Position numbers and translations under genes: made by a program
Shown: in pieces, positions 34,578 through 42,955 of the stretch
Position numbering within the stretch: position 1 is the first letter of the stretch
Layout of the letters: the number at the start of each line of letters is the position of its first letter
NCBI RefSeq assembly: GCF_016458825.1
Contig: NZ_CP066744.1
Coordinates: 253,001-317,000 of the forward strand
Length of the DNA: 64,000 bases
Origin: Miniphocaeibacter halophilus
GTDB taxonomy: Bacteria; Bacillota; Clostridia; Tissierellales; Peptoniphilaceae
Direction: 5' to 3'
The notes under the pieces: model-generated
Seen by the model: only the letters and a program-made list of their open reading frames with translations
What the model was told of the DNA's origin: nothing
Database searches by the model: none

Positions 34578-36350
34578 TTATTTAAATATACTATCTAACT
34601 TATTATATAAATTAGAACTTACTGATGATTTTCCACCAACTATAAATATCTTTTCCATTTCCTCTTTCTTTTTTATATCCATAATATATTTTTCTTGAGA
34701 ATTTGTTAAAATCTTTCCATCAGTTAAAATAATAGGCGCATTTTCAACCTTAGATAATGAAATTGCTGTCAATGCATCCGGTGATTTATATCCATTTGCA
34801 ACTATTAGTGTATCTGGACTATTTAGTTTCTTAGCAATTTCTAAAGATGTTTCCTGTCTATTACTTCCGGCTATTCTATTGCTTATATTTATATTGGTAC
34901 TACTTAAAACATTATCGGCTACAGTGTTTTTTCCACCTACTATTATAGCTGACTTAATATTTAAATCCTTCAGTTCCTTACTAACATAGGTCCTTAAATT
35001 TTTTCCATCAGTTAAAACAATACCTTGTTTATTTTCCCTAGCATAAGGTCCTGCTGCTAGTGCATCAACATCTTTACCTTCTAAACCATTTGTTATAATA
35101 ATAGAATTGCCATAAGAAAAATCTTTTTTTAATTTTTTAAGAATTTCAATAGAAGTTTCATAACGGTCTTTACCTGCAATTCTTTCAATATTTTTCTTTC
35201 CTAATTTATTTAACAAATTATATATATAATCTGAAACAGAGGATTTACCACCAATAATATAAATATTCTCTGCACCTGATTTTTGAATATAATCCTGTAT
35301 TTCCTCTTTCATATTATTTGACTTAACAAGTAAAATAGGTGCATTTAATTCATTTGCTAAGGGTCCTGCTGATAAAGCATCTGCTGAAATATCTCCATTT
35401 GCTATAACAATGTTTTCCGTTGTCGGATATAACTTATTTGCTATTTCTAAAGAAGTCAAAAATCTGTCAGCACCGGCTAGTCTTGTAATATTTTCACTTT
35501 CTTCATTATGAATATCCAGTTTATTAATATTAGTAACTAAATCCTCCGAATATGCTCTGGCTAAAATAATATCTGTTTCCTTTATTTCTTTAACTGGAAT
35601 AGTAAAATTATTATTTAATTTTACAGAATACCTAAAAGATTTTTCATCTACAGTATCAATAATATATAAAGCAAAATTTCCTTTTGCCCTTCCTTTTATT
35701 TCAGTATCTCCTGCTGAAATAATATCTACTTTTAAATTTAAATCCCTTATAGTTTTTTTAGTTGATATGCTGTCATAATAAACAAAATCTCCTCTGTTAT
35801 AGACCCTTACCTCTTCATTATTTTTAAGGGCGTTATCAAAAGAAATTGTTCCTATACCATTTTCATTAATAAGACCTGTTTTTAATTCTGAATTTTCGTA
35901 GGTTTTTAAATTATGAACATAGGAAGTAAATTCAGTTTCGGGAACACCATAGACCTTTATTTCCTTACTTCCTACAACCGGAGTATCCAAAACTATCTTA
36001 TTATATACATTCAAATCGGTTAAATAATAATCTCTTACTTCATCCTTACTTCCTACCTTATAATCATCGGTATGCATACTTCCAAATTGAAAATAATCAT
36101 TATAAAAACTTCCAATATAATATTCCGTTGGATTTTTTATATTAATATTAGAATTTTTACTAACTTTCTGTCTTTGATTTTTAACATTTTTCCCCTCTAC
36201 AGTTAGTGTAAATCTATCTACTATTTTACTTGGTCCATGTAGATTAATTTGGAAATCGATTTTATTATCTGCTTTAGAATTATTTGGTAAATAGCCAATA
36301 ATCATAAAGATTGCCATAAAAAAAGACAGTATTCCAAATTTCCTCTTCAT
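34578..36350 (-). CDS. Cell-wall-binding surface protein, C-terminal CWB2 triplet
   Basis: The product is 590 aa with a signal peptide (about 1-27, ending NNSKA). An unclassified N-terminal region includes an Ig-like stretch (DTEIKGRAKGNFALYIIDTV). Three CWB2 modules follow from about residues 290, 390 and 490 (ITRLAGADRFLTSLEIA, IERIAGKDRYETSIEIL, NRIAGSNRQETSLEIA), with the APILLVKS and GIVLTDG strands where C. difficile has its ILL motif. It is exported and held non-covalently on a wall polymer. Its promoter carries six 11-bp-phased boxes and a TATACT -10. It is the first-listed gene of the leftward CWB2 cluster. Confidence 0.9.
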   Translation of the reverse strand: MKRKFGILSFFMAIFMIIGYLPNNSKADNKIDFQINLHGPSKIVDRFTLTVEGKNVKNQRQKVSKNSNINIKNPTEYYIGSFYNDYFQFGSMHTDDYKVGSKDEVRDYYLTDLNVYNKIVLDTPVVGSKEIKVYGVPETEFTSYVHNLKTYENSELKTGLINENGIGTISFDNALKNNEEVRVYNRGDFVYYDSISTKKTIRDLNLKVDIISAGDTEIKGRAKGNFALYIIDTVDEKSFRYSVKLNNNFTIPVKEIKETDIILARAYSEDLVTNINKLDIHNEESENITRLAGADRFLTSLEIANKLYPTTENIVIANGDISADALSAGPLANELNAPILLVKSNNMKEEIQDYIQKSGAENIYIIGGKSSVSDYIYNLLNKLGKKNIERIAGKDRYETSIEILKKLKKDFSYGNSIIITNGLEGKDVDALAAGPYARENKQGIVLTDGKNLRTYVSKELKDLNIKSAIIVGGKNTVADNVLSSTNINISNRIAGSNRQETSLEIAKKLNSPDTLIVANGYKSPDALTAISLSKVENAPIILTDGKILTNSQEKYIMDIKKKEEMEKIFIVGGKSSVSSNLYNKLDSIFK

Positions 36351-36379
36351 ATTAAACTCGCTCCCTTCATACTGTACTT

Positions 36380-36468
36380 AGTATATAATAAATATTAATA
36401 CTAAAGTTTACATAATAGTTACTATATAATTACAAAATAGTTAAAATTGCCTTACAACATCCTAACAA
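36380..36468 (-). promoter_or_regulatory. Promoter with six 11-bp-phased TTACAA-type boxes (CWB2 gene 34578-36350)
   Basis: On the + strand the boxes TTACAT, TTACTA, TTACAA, TTAAAA, TTACAA and TAACAA start at 36408, 36419, 36430, 36441, 36452 and 36463. The leftward -10 TATACT lies at 36380-36385, exactly 22 bp from the nearest box. No consensus -35 is seen, as expected of an activator-dependent promoter. Confidence 0.7.
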
Positions 36469-36499
36469 AAAAGCCATATGACTAAAAATCATATAGCTT
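36467..36499 (-). terminator. Intrinsic terminator of the 375-aa CWB2 gene
   Basis: AAGCCATATGA (36471-36481) and TCATATAGCTT (36489-36499) pair with one G-U; a T-run follows on the minus strand. It abuts the phased boxes of the next promoter. Confidence 0.8.
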
Positions 36500-36504
36500 A
36501 AAAA

Positions 36505-37632
36505 TTATTTATTTTCTTCTACTTTTTCTGGAGTTTTTACATCATTATTTTTTGTAGGATCAGTTGAAATATTTTCTTTTATATTTGTTGTTGGTTTAGT
36601 CTCTTCTGTTGGTGTTGTTGGTTTTTCTTCTTCACTTTCGTCAACAGGTTTTTCTACCTTTAAAGCCTTTAATTCTTTCTCAATATCTGAAGAAACTGAA
36701 TTTTCTCCACCAACAATAATTATTTTTTTAATATTTTTATTTCCTACAATATATTCCTTAGTACCTTTGGAAAGTGTTTTTGAATTAGTTAAAAGTACTG
36801 CTCCATTGTTCATACTTGCTACTGGTGCAGAAGCTAAAGCGTCCGGAAAATCGTAACCATCAACAAGAACTACTGTGTCAATATCCTTCTTTAAAACACC
36901 TTTGTAGGCTTTGGCAATCTCAACTGCTGTTCCAATTCTGTCAGCGCCAGCATATCTAATTTCTCTATCTAGAGTTTTTGGTACTGAATTTAACCCACCA
37001 AATACTATTGCAGCTGGTTTACCGCCTTCAACATAAGGAATTAAAGGCAACCATTGATTTTGTCCAACAAAAGGTGCTGCAGCTAGAGCATCTGCGAAAT
37101 CATTGCCATTAAAGGCAGCATAATCATCGATAAAAATATTTTCTGTAGCTAAATCTGTCCTTTGTCCCCAAATAGCTACTGCTGTTTCATATCTATCCTT
37201 ACCAGCAAGTCTATCAACTCTTTTTCTTAACAACATAATTTGTCCTTCAACTTCATCAGATATAGTATTTCTTCCGCCAAGTAAAAATATTTTCTCTGGA
37301 TTTAATCTTAGAATTTCCTTTTCAACTTCTTTAGGTAAATTATCTTTTCCTGTTAATAGAATAGGAGCTTTTATTTGTGTAGCTAAGGTTCCACCGACTA
37401 AAGCATCTGCAAACTTTTCTCCACTTGCAAGAACTACATATCTTGAGCCTTTTTGGAAAGTTTTTTGACTAGCCTTAACTGCTGTTTCAATTCTGTCTGC
37501 ACCGTCAATTCTTGTTACCTTCATATTAGTTGTTTCTACCTTGTCGTCTGCTTGAGCAATTGTTGGAATAAAAGAACCACAAATAATAGCTAATGATAAT
37601 GCCAAGCTTCCAACTCTAAATCTTTTTTTCAT
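36505..37632 (-). CDS. Cell-wall-binding protein with N-terminal CWB2 triplet and Pro/Thr/Glu/Lys-rich tail
   Basis: The product is 375 aa. A signal peptide (about 1-28, ending IAQA) is followed immediately by three CWB2 modules from about residues 40, 135 and 232 (TRIDGADRIETAV, DRLAGKDRYETAV, IRYAGADRIGTAV). A low-complexity tail (about 330-375, TTPTEETKPTTN) ends the protein. The CWB2-first arrangement is the reverse of most others here, and there is no effector domain, so it may act as a wall-layer component. It is a paralogue of the neighbouring 321-aa gene. Its promoter has six phased boxes. Confidence 0.9.
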   Translation of the reverse strand: MKKRFRVGSLALSLAIICGSFIPTIAQADDKVETTNMKVTRIDGADRIETAVKASQKTFQKGSRYVVLASGEKFADALVGGTLATQIKAPILLTGKDNLPKEVEKEILRLNPEKIFLLGGRNTISDEVEGQIMLLRKRVDRLAGKDRYETAVAIWGQRTDLATENIFIDDYAAFNGNDFADALAAAPFVGQNQWLPLIPYVEGGKPAAIVFGGLNSVPKTLDREIRYAGADRIGTAVEIAKAYKGVLKKDIDTVVLVDGYDFPDALASAPVASMNNGAVLLTNSKTLSKGTKEYIVGNKNIKKIIIVGGENSVSSDIEKELKALKVEKPVDESEEEKPTTPTEETKPTTNIKENISTDPTKNNDVKTPEKVEENK

Positions 37633-37665
37633 TTTCTTTTCCCCCTTAATTTATCTTACAAATGT

Positions 37666-37754
37666 ATTATAACAAACAATATTGTCTAATAAATTACAAA
37701 CCAGTTACTATTCGGTTACAAATTAGTTAATTTTACCTTACAATATCCTAACAA
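37666..37754 (-). promoter_or_regulatory. Promoter with six 11-bp-phased TTACAA-type boxes (CWB2 gene 36505-37632)
   Basis: On the + strand the boxes TTACAA, TTACTA, TTACAA, TTAATT, TTACAA and TAACAA start at 37694, 37705, 37716, 37727, 37738 and 37749. The leftward -10 TATAAT is at 37666-37671, again exactly 22 bp from the nearest box. Confidence 0.72.
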
Positions 37755-37800
37755 AAAACAAGATTTTGTTATCTATTTGTAATATAAGATTTTTTACAAT

Positions 37801-37838
37801 AAAAAAACCTTATACCTATTTTTATTTAGGTATAAGGT
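37801..37838 (-). terminator. Intrinsic terminator of the 321-aa CWB2 gene
   Basis: A perfect 12-bp stem, ACCTTATACCTA (37807-37818) with TAGGTATAAGGT (37827-37838), is followed by a T-run on the minus strand. Confidence 0.88.
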
Positions 37839-37852
37839 CATTTTTATTGCTA

Positions 37853-38818
37853 TTATCCATTTATAGCCTCTAATTCATTTTCAATATTTGAAGAAACAGA
37901 ATTTTCTCCACCTACAATAATAATATTTTCTATATTGCTATTGTTTAAAATATATTCCCTTGTCTCAGATGATAATTTTTTACTTCCAGTTAATAAAATT
38001 GCCCCATTGTTAATACTAGCTACAGGAGCCGAAGCAAGAGCATCAGGGTAATCTTCGCCATTTACTAAGACAATGGTGTCAATATCTCTTTTTAGTTGAC
38101 TTTTATAGGCATCTGCTACTTTTGTTGCTGTATCGTAACGGTTTTTACCGGCATATCGAATTCTTTCATTATATCCCTTTGGTACAGAGGATGTTCCTCC
38201 AAAAACCATATAATATGATTTTCCGGAACTTACATTTTCCATATATGGATATAAATAAGTAACAGGATCCATTTGACCAACAAAGGGAGCAGCAGCTAAT
38301 GCATCGGCAAAGTTTCGTCCATCTACAACAGCGTAATAATCTCCGGGGATTATGTATTCAGCAAAACTATATCGTATTTCTTCAATTTTTTTTGCAGTTT
38401 CTACTCTATTTGCCCCATATAGTCTTTCAACTTTTGCACCTGTTTCTTTTAAAATATCTCCAGATTTAGCTGAAATAGTATTTGTTCCACCAAGTAAATA
38501 AATCTGCTCTATCGATAATCTTTTTATTTCGTCTAAAACCTCAATTGGTACATTATTCTTTCCTATTAGTAAAATAGGTGCTTTGATTTGTGCAGCTAAG
38601 GTTCCTCCTACTAAAGCATCGTGGTAGTCTTCACCACTGGCAATAATAATATATTTAGAATTACTAAAAGTACCTCTGCTTATATTAATAGCTGTTTCAT
38701 ACCGGTCCTTGCCGCTTAATCTTCTTATATTCAAGCTATTGTCAGCCTTAGAAACAACAGGATAAATATTAATAATTAATGTTAAGGCTAAAAGTAAACC
38801 TGTAAATTTTTTTCTCAT
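37853..38818 (-). CDS. Minimal cell-wall-binding protein (signal peptide plus three CWB2 modules)
   Basis: The product is 321 aa. After a signal peptide (about 1-26, ending VSKADN), essentially the whole mature chain is three CWB2 modules starting near 30, 128 and 222 (RRLSGKDRYETAI, ERLYGANRVETAK, IRYAGKNRYDTAT). No further domain is present. It is closest to the 375-aa neighbour, including the divergent second module, and the pair look like a tandem duplication. A pure CWB2 protein could coat the wall or compete for anchor sites. No phased boxes were found upstream. Confidence 0.9.
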   Translation of the reverse strand: MRKKFTGLLLALTLIINIYPVVSKADNSLNIRRLSGKDRYETAINISRGTFSNSKYIIIASGEDYHDALVGGTLAAQIKAPILLIGKNNVPIEVLDEIKRLSIEQIYLLGGTNTISAKSGDILKETGAKVERLYGANRVETAKKIEEIRYSFAEYIIPGDYYAVVDGRNFADALAAAPFVGQMDPVTYLYPYMENVSSGKSYYMVFGGTSSVPKGYNERIRYAGKNRYDTATKVADAYKSQLKRDIDTIVLVNGEDYPDALASAPVASINNGAILLTGSKKLSSETREYILNNSNIENIIIVGGENSVSSNIENELEAING

Positions 38819-38877
38819 TTAATCCCCTCCCAAATATTATTATACAATACTATTGTTACTAAATACCAACCTTCAAT

Positions 38878-38925
38878 AAAAAATACAGGTACTCCTATAT
38901 TTTATAAGAGTACCTGTATTTTTAT
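38878..38925 (-). terminator. Intrinsic terminator of the sigma/YvrJ cassette
   Basis: AAATACAGGTACTC (38881-38894) and GAGTACCTGTATTT (38908-38921) form a 14-bp perfect stem with a T-run on the minus strand. It overlaps the yvrJ-like stop codon. Confidence 0.88.
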
Positions 38926-39065
38926 TTTTTACTTTTAATTACTGTTGATAATTCTTGGATACTATTAGATAGGTTTTCTAATTTATTTTCAATTCTAGCT
39001 AACAAGAAAACTGTTATTACAATTGGAAAACCAATATTAGCAATATATCCTAAAATCTCTTCCAT
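38922..39065 (-). CDS. YvrJ-family small membrane protein
   Basis: This 47-aa protein starts MEEILGYIANIGFPIVITVF and continues LLARIENKLENLSNSIQELS. One membrane helix with the conserved GFPI motif is followed by a coiled-coil-like tail, the known layout of the YvrJ family (PF12841). The ribosome-binding site AAAGGAG lies about 7 nt upstream. It follows the DUF1659 and DUF2922 genes and a sigma factor, the usual companions. Its role is unknown; linkage to the sigma factor suggests membrane signalling or a function regulated by that sigma factor. Confidence 0.8.
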   Translation of the reverse strand: MEEILGYIANIGFPIVITVFLLARIENKLENLSNSIQELSTVIKSKK

Positions 39066-39109
39066 AATTTCACTCCTTTAAAAATTAAAAGGAGCAAGGC
39101 TCCCTTTAA

Positions 39110-39328
39110 TTAAGCTATATTAAATTCAGTGTAAGTTGTTTCTACTACTTTAGCTTCAACAGCCTTAGTCATAGTACCTTTTTTCCCTTGTAATGCATTT
39201 GACTCAGCAATATTTACTATAGCAGCCTTAACAACTTCGTCTGTTAAACCATTTTTAATATTATCTACTCTTAATTGCAAAGTTTCATCTAATTCATTTG
39301 CAAATTTCAACATTAAATAACTATTCAT
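39110..39328 (-). CDS. DUF2922 family protein
   Basis: The 72-aa product (MNSYLMLKFANELDETLQLR, with KKGTMTKAVEAKVVETTYTE near the end) matches the DUF2922 pattern of a small beta-rich protein. AAAGGAGG lies before the ATG. It sits between the DUF1659 gene and the YvrJ-like gene, the conserved order of this cassette. Function unknown. No signal peptide. Confidence 0.78.
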   Translation of the reverse strand: MNSYLMLKFANELDETLQLRVDNIKNGLTDEVVKAAIVNIAESNALQGKKGTMTKAVEAKVVETTYTEFNIA

Positions 39329-39358
39329 ACTTACCTCCTTTCAAAAATTTAATCAAAG

Positions 39359-39562
39359 CTAATCTAAAATAGCTTCTTCAATTCTGTAAACATTCTTATT
39401 GTTTCCTTCAATTAAAGTTAGAACTGCATCTCCAGCTTTTTTTAGATTCTCATCACTTGCTGAACTGTTTATTGAAGAATACGTTTTTGACTTGTTTACA
39501 TTTTTCTCTCCATCATTAATAGTAAAGGAGACCTTTAATTTAACTTTTTCTACAGTCTTCAT
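39359..39562 (-). CDS. DUF1659 family protein
   Basis: This 67-aa protein contains VKLKVSFTINDGEKNVNKSK and KAGDAVLTLIEGNNKNVYRI, the features I associate with DUF1659. A good ribosome-binding site (AGGAGGTG) precedes the ATG. It lies 34 nt downstream of the sigma-factor gene, so it belongs to that operon. Function unknown; such proteins accompany DUF2922/YvrJ in many Firmicutes. Confidence 0.72.
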   Translation of the reverse strand: MKTVEKVKLKVSFTINDGEKNVNKSKTYSSINSSASDENLKKAGDAVLTLIEGNNKNVYRIEEAILD

Positions 39563-39596
39563 TTTCTCACCTCCTATTTATATATTGCTTTAATCC

Positions 39597-40163
39597 TTAA
39601 AAATTACCATTATTAATTAAAGTTTTCTTTAAACTCTTTAAACCATTGGTTTTTGTATTTACAATAGTCCTATAGGATTTACCATATTTACTAGCAATTT
39701 CCTTTAAACTCATATCCTTAAAATAAAAATCTACAATAATGTTTTTTTGATTTTCAGTAAGCTTATTTAAGCCATAATATAAGATTTGATTTCTTTCCTT
39801 AATACTATAATCTTCCTCAATATTTGTGCTGTCTGTAATTAAATCTATTAAAGAAATATTTTCTTCCCCTTCTATTTCCTTATCTAAGGAAATATAGTCA
39901 TCTTTTATATTGTTTTTCCCTAAATAAAAATAATATATTCTGGACTTTAAATATCCGGAAAATGGAATATTCTTACTTTCATCAAAATCTAAAATAGCTT
40001 CACAAATTTCTAAAACCCCTTCCTGTAATAGCTCTTCAAATAAATTATGCTTATTATAGAACTTTTTAATAGCAGAAATTAACAAGGGTTTGTAACTTTC
40101 AACAACAATATGGGCCTTTGAAATGTCCTTTTCTTTAATAATTTTCTCAACTAAATTTACCAA
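39597..40163 (-). CDS. Sigma-70-family (ECF/SigO-like) RNA polymerase sigma factor
   Basis: The product is 188 aa from the TTG at 40163. Sigma region 2 covers about residues 20-80 (LFEELLQEGVLEICEAILDF, SGYLKSRIYYFYLG). Region 4 covers about 125-185 (LTENQKNIIVDFYFKDMSLK, EIASKYGKSYRTIVNTKTNG). I prefer TTG 40163 because GAAAGGCG lies 5-7 nt upstream; a GTG at 40226 would add 21 residues but has no ribosome-binding site. It heads the cassette with DUF1659, DUF2922 and YvrJ genes. Three inverted repeats in helical phase lie just upstream and probably serve its control. Confidence 0.8.
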   Translation of the reverse strand: MVNLVEKIIKEKDISKAHIVVESYKPLLISAIKKFYNKHNLFEELLQEGVLEICEAILDFDESKNIPFSGYLKSRIYYFYLGKNNIKDDYISLDKEIEGEENISLIDLITDSTNIEEDYSIKERNQILYYGLNKLTENQKNIIVDFYFKDMSLKEIASKYGKSYRTIVNTKTNGLKSLKKTLINNGNF

Positions 40164-40239
40164 TACTACGCCTTTCTTGCAGCTGCAGTAAATTCCTAGG
40201 TAAATTAATTGTATAGTCTTGTTCACTAAAAGAAAAAAT

Positions 40240-40322
40240 AAGAATAAGCACCCATTCTTCCCTTAAAATTAAGAATGAATACCTATTCTTCCTGTTTTCA
40301 TTAAGAATAACCCCTTATTCTT
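40240..40322 (-). promoter_or_regulatory. Three inverted repeats AAGAAT-N8-ATTCTT in helical phase
   Basis: Three 20-bp inverted repeats of this form lie at 40240-40259, 40271-40290 and 40303-40322, with starts 31 and 32 bp apart, i.e. three DNA turns. They sit directly upstream of the sigma-factor gene. The strict spacing suggests cooperative binding of a dimeric regulator to one DNA face. As RNA each could form a short hairpin. Confidence 0.75.
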
Positions 40323-40353
40323 ATAAAAATTCAACTATTCCTTGTTTTTGGAT

Positions 40354-40386
40354 AAAAAAATACCACTTCATAAGAAGCGGTATTTT
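40354..40386 (-). terminator. Intrinsic terminator of the 795-aa CWB2 gene
   Basis: ATACCACTTC and GAAGCGGTAT arms with one mismatch flank a 4-nt loop; a T-run follows on the minus strand. Confidence 0.8.
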
Positions 40387-40391
40387 AAAAA

Positions 40392-42779
40392 TTATTTAAT
40401 TAAATCCTCTAAAGTTTTCTCTAATGTATCAAATACAGACTTAGGTCCACCAGCTATATAAAGAGTGCCAATTGGTTTTTTGCTCTTAATAAATTCAGTT
40501 TGTGAATTTGTAATACTATTTTCAGCTGACAATAATATTGCTGCATTTTTTGTTTTAGCCAAGGAAGCTGCTGTTAAAGCATCTGCTGACTTGTAGCCAT
40601 TTGCAATAATAATTGAATTAACATTTTCCAGTTTTTCCGCAATAGCAACTGAGGTTTCATAACGATTATCGCCATATGTTCTAGTACCAAGAGTTAAACC
40701 GGCATCAGTAACTGCTTTGTCTGATAGGGTCTTTGGTCCACCAACTATTTCTGCACTAGTAATATTTAAATCTTTTAAACCGGCTTTTACCTTATCTGTT
40801 GTAGCATTATTTCTACTTAAAATAATAGCTTGCTTTGATTGAGTAGCATAAGTTGATGCTGCTAAAGCATCGGCATCCTTATCATCTAAACCATTAGCAA
40901 AAATAACTGATTTATTATAGTTGTGGTTTTCAACTAATTTTTCTGCTATTTTTAAAGATGTTTCATACCTGTCAGTGCCATAAATTCTTTCAGTTTTTGT
41001 TGATGCAGAAGGTTTTATATTTGTAATAACCTTATCTGATACTGAATTTGGTCCACCAGCTATATATATTTTTGTAGCACCGGATTCTTCAATATAGCTA
41101 ACAACATCTTGTGCAACAAAATCTTTTTCTACTAATAGTATTGGAGCATTTAACTCATTAGCTAAAGGTCCTGCTGCCAGTGCATCTGCTGAAACATATC
41201 CATTAGCAATAACAACTGCATCTGTTGTTGGATAGGATTCCTTTGCTATTTTTACTGCTGTAATAAATCTAGTAGAACCATATAGTCTTTCAACAGAAGA
41301 AGCTGTTTTTATTACAGTATATACGCCTTCATCCTCAGAGTTTAAAGCCTTAATATAAATTTGGTCATCATTAACAAAACCTGTTTTATGTTCTATTTCA
41401 AATTTACCATTTGATACTTTAGCTTCACTTAATTCAGTAAATTTCTTAGTGCTTGTATTATAAATATAAGCCTTTACAGAAGCACCTGTTGAAGTACCTG
41501 TAATTTTCTTATCACCTATATTTATTTCATCAGCCTTAACTTCTAATTTTGTTGTTTCAGAAGTAATTTTCACAGAATTCTCTGCAACTAAATTATTACT
41601 TTCTGCAGTAGCCTTAACAATAACACCACCACTTGTTAATATTCCAGTATTTTCTAATTTAACTGTAGCCTTACCATTTAAATCTGTCTTTACTGTTTTA
41701 GCTGCTAATTCCCTATTATCTACTGTATCCATTAATTTAATATTAACTTCCGTACTAGGTGTTGTATAAACGTTAAATTCTTCCACACCTCTATTATTAC
41801 TGGAAATTCTAGGTGCATCTATTAAAACTTTATAATTTTCACTTTTTAATCCAAATTCAACTTTCGCTGTCTTTGTTAAAGCAATTTTATAAACAGATTT
41901 TGTTTTTGTACTATTGGATTTGTCTTTTTCAATAACAATTCCACCATTATCTCTTACAATTACTTCATAATCTTCAGGAATATTTGTAAAAGTAACAGTA
42001 TAGTCTCCTTCTTTTATCTTAATTTCTTTATTTAAAACAAAATTTTCAATAGTTGAACTGATTTTTATTTTATTTTTAATTTCAGTAGGTGCTTTAAAAT
42101 CTACTGTTATTTTTCTATTATCTGTAACTCTAGTCAAATATATTTCTACAGAAATATTATCTTTACTTGTATTAATAGTAGAACTTGTAGTTTTAACACC
42201 GTCAATTTTCATACTATCAAATTTAAAATCCACTGTATTATAACTTATAGGGTAATCTTTGCTTTTTGTTAAGTATATCTGTTCATCACCAAAAGCAAAT
42301 TTTTTACCATTTATTTCTAAATCTGCATTACTTGGTGCTATTTGTTCATTATCAGCATATACTTTAATTTCTACAAGTGAAGTTGATTTGTTTCTAAAAT
42401 TAAACATAATAAATATTTCTTCATTAGTATCCGGAACTTTAAATGAAGTTGATTTAACATTTTTATTATTTATGTCTATTGAATTTAAAACATATTTTTC
42501 GGTATTATATTCTACAGTGTATTCAGCCTTTTTTTCTAGTTCTTCTACATCATCTATATCTGTAGCAGTACTATTTCCGGATTTTTTTAATTTAAGTCCT
42601 AAATCTAAATAAGCAGTTCCACTGCCGCCCCCTTTTACACCATCAATTTTAACATTATGTTCATATTTTACTGTATTACTGCTTAAACTTGTATCTGCAT
42701 AAGACAAATTTCCAGCAAAAATAGAAAATACCATTACAAATGACATTAAAATTCCAAAAATTCTTTTACTCTTGTTCAT
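40392..42779 (-). CDS. Large cell-wall-binding surface protein, C-terminal CWB2 triplet
   Basis: The product is 795 aa with a signal peptide (about 1-29, ending LSYADT). About 460 residues of exported N-terminal domains follow. They include an Ig-like linker (about 410-480, INIGDKKITGTSTGASVKAY) resembling the fragment at 30704-31093. CWB2 modules start near 496, 598 and 700 (ERLYGSTRFITAVKIA, ERIYGTDRYETSLKIA, TYGDNRYETSVAIA). It should be exported and bound to the wall. The N-terminal part is unlike the neighbouring paralogues and presumably carries the specific function. Upstream a weaker 11-bp-phased box array is seen. Confidence 0.9.
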   Translation of the reverse strand: MNKSKRIFGILMSFVMVFSIFAGNLSYADTSLSSNTVKYEHNVKIDGVKGGGSGTAYLDLGLKLKKSGNSTATDIDDVEELEKKAEYTVEYNTEKYVLNSIDINNKNVKSTSFKVPDTNEEIFIMFNFRNKSTSLVEIKVYADNEQIAPSNADLEINGKKFAFGDEQIYLTKSKDYPISYNTVDFKFDSMKIDGVKTTSSTINTSKDNISVEIYLTRVTDNRKITVDFKAPTEIKNKIKISSTIENFVLNKEIKIKEGDYTVTFTNIPEDYEVIVRDNGGIVIEKDKSNSTKTKSVYKIALTKTAKVEFGLKSENYKVLIDAPRISSNNRGVEEFNVYTTPSTEVNIKLMDTVDNRELAAKTVKTDLNGKATVKLENTGILTSGGVIVKATAESNNLVAENSVKITSETTKLEVKADEINIGDKKITGTSTGASVKAYIYNTSTKKFTELSEAKVSNGKFEIEHKTGFVNDDQIYIKALNSEDEGVYTVIKTASSVERLYGSTRFITAVKIAKESYPTTDAVVIANGYVSADALAAGPLANELNAPILLVEKDFVAQDVVSYIEESGATKIYIAGGPNSVSDKVITNIKPSASTKTERIYGTDRYETSLKIAEKLVENHNYNKSVIFANGLDDKDADALAASTYATQSKQAIILSRNNATTDKVKAGLKDLNITSAEIVGGPKTLSDKAVTDAGLTLGTRTYGDNRYETSVAIAEKLENVNSIIIANGYKSADALTAASLAKTKNAAILLSAENSITNSQTEFIKSKKPIGTLYIAGGPKSVFDTLEKTLEDLIK

Positions 42780-42864
42780 TATATCCCTCCTATATTTGAT
42801 GATAACACAAATTACAACTTATATAAAATTACATAACTAAAAAAATACCTACAATATTATTATA

Positions 42865-42903
42865 TTACAATTTGTTAAAAAAATAATTACAATATCCTTA
42901 CGA
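42865..42903 (-). promoter_or_regulatory. Weaker 11-bp-phased box array upstream of the 795-aa CWB2 gene
   Basis: On the + strand the hexamers TTACAA, TAAAAA, TTACAA and TTACGA start at 42865, 42876, 42887 and 42898. The last two with TATCC between them match the end of the arrays at 36452 and 37738. The -10 spacing seen at the other arrays is not preserved, so function is less certain. Confidence 0.4.
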
Positions 42904-42909
42904 TTATAT

Positions 42910-42948
42910 AAAAAAACTCCTGTAGTTTTCACTACAAGGAGTTTTTTA
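42910..42948 (-). terminator. Intrinsic terminator of the 597-aa CWB2 gene
   Basis: ACTCCTGTAG and CTACAAGGAGT arms with a single bulge are flanked by A- and T-runs. Confidence 0.82.
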
Positions 42949-42955
42949 AGTTATA

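Noticed and set aside
36505-38818. Possible operon of the two N-terminal CWB2 genes
   Set aside because: An intrinsic terminator (37801-37838) and a full promoter with phased boxes separate them.
40240-40322. Three short repeats considered as a mini CRISPR
   Set aside because: Only AAGAAT/ATTCTT arms are conserved, the 20-bp units have variable centres and no cas genes are present; an operator array fits better.
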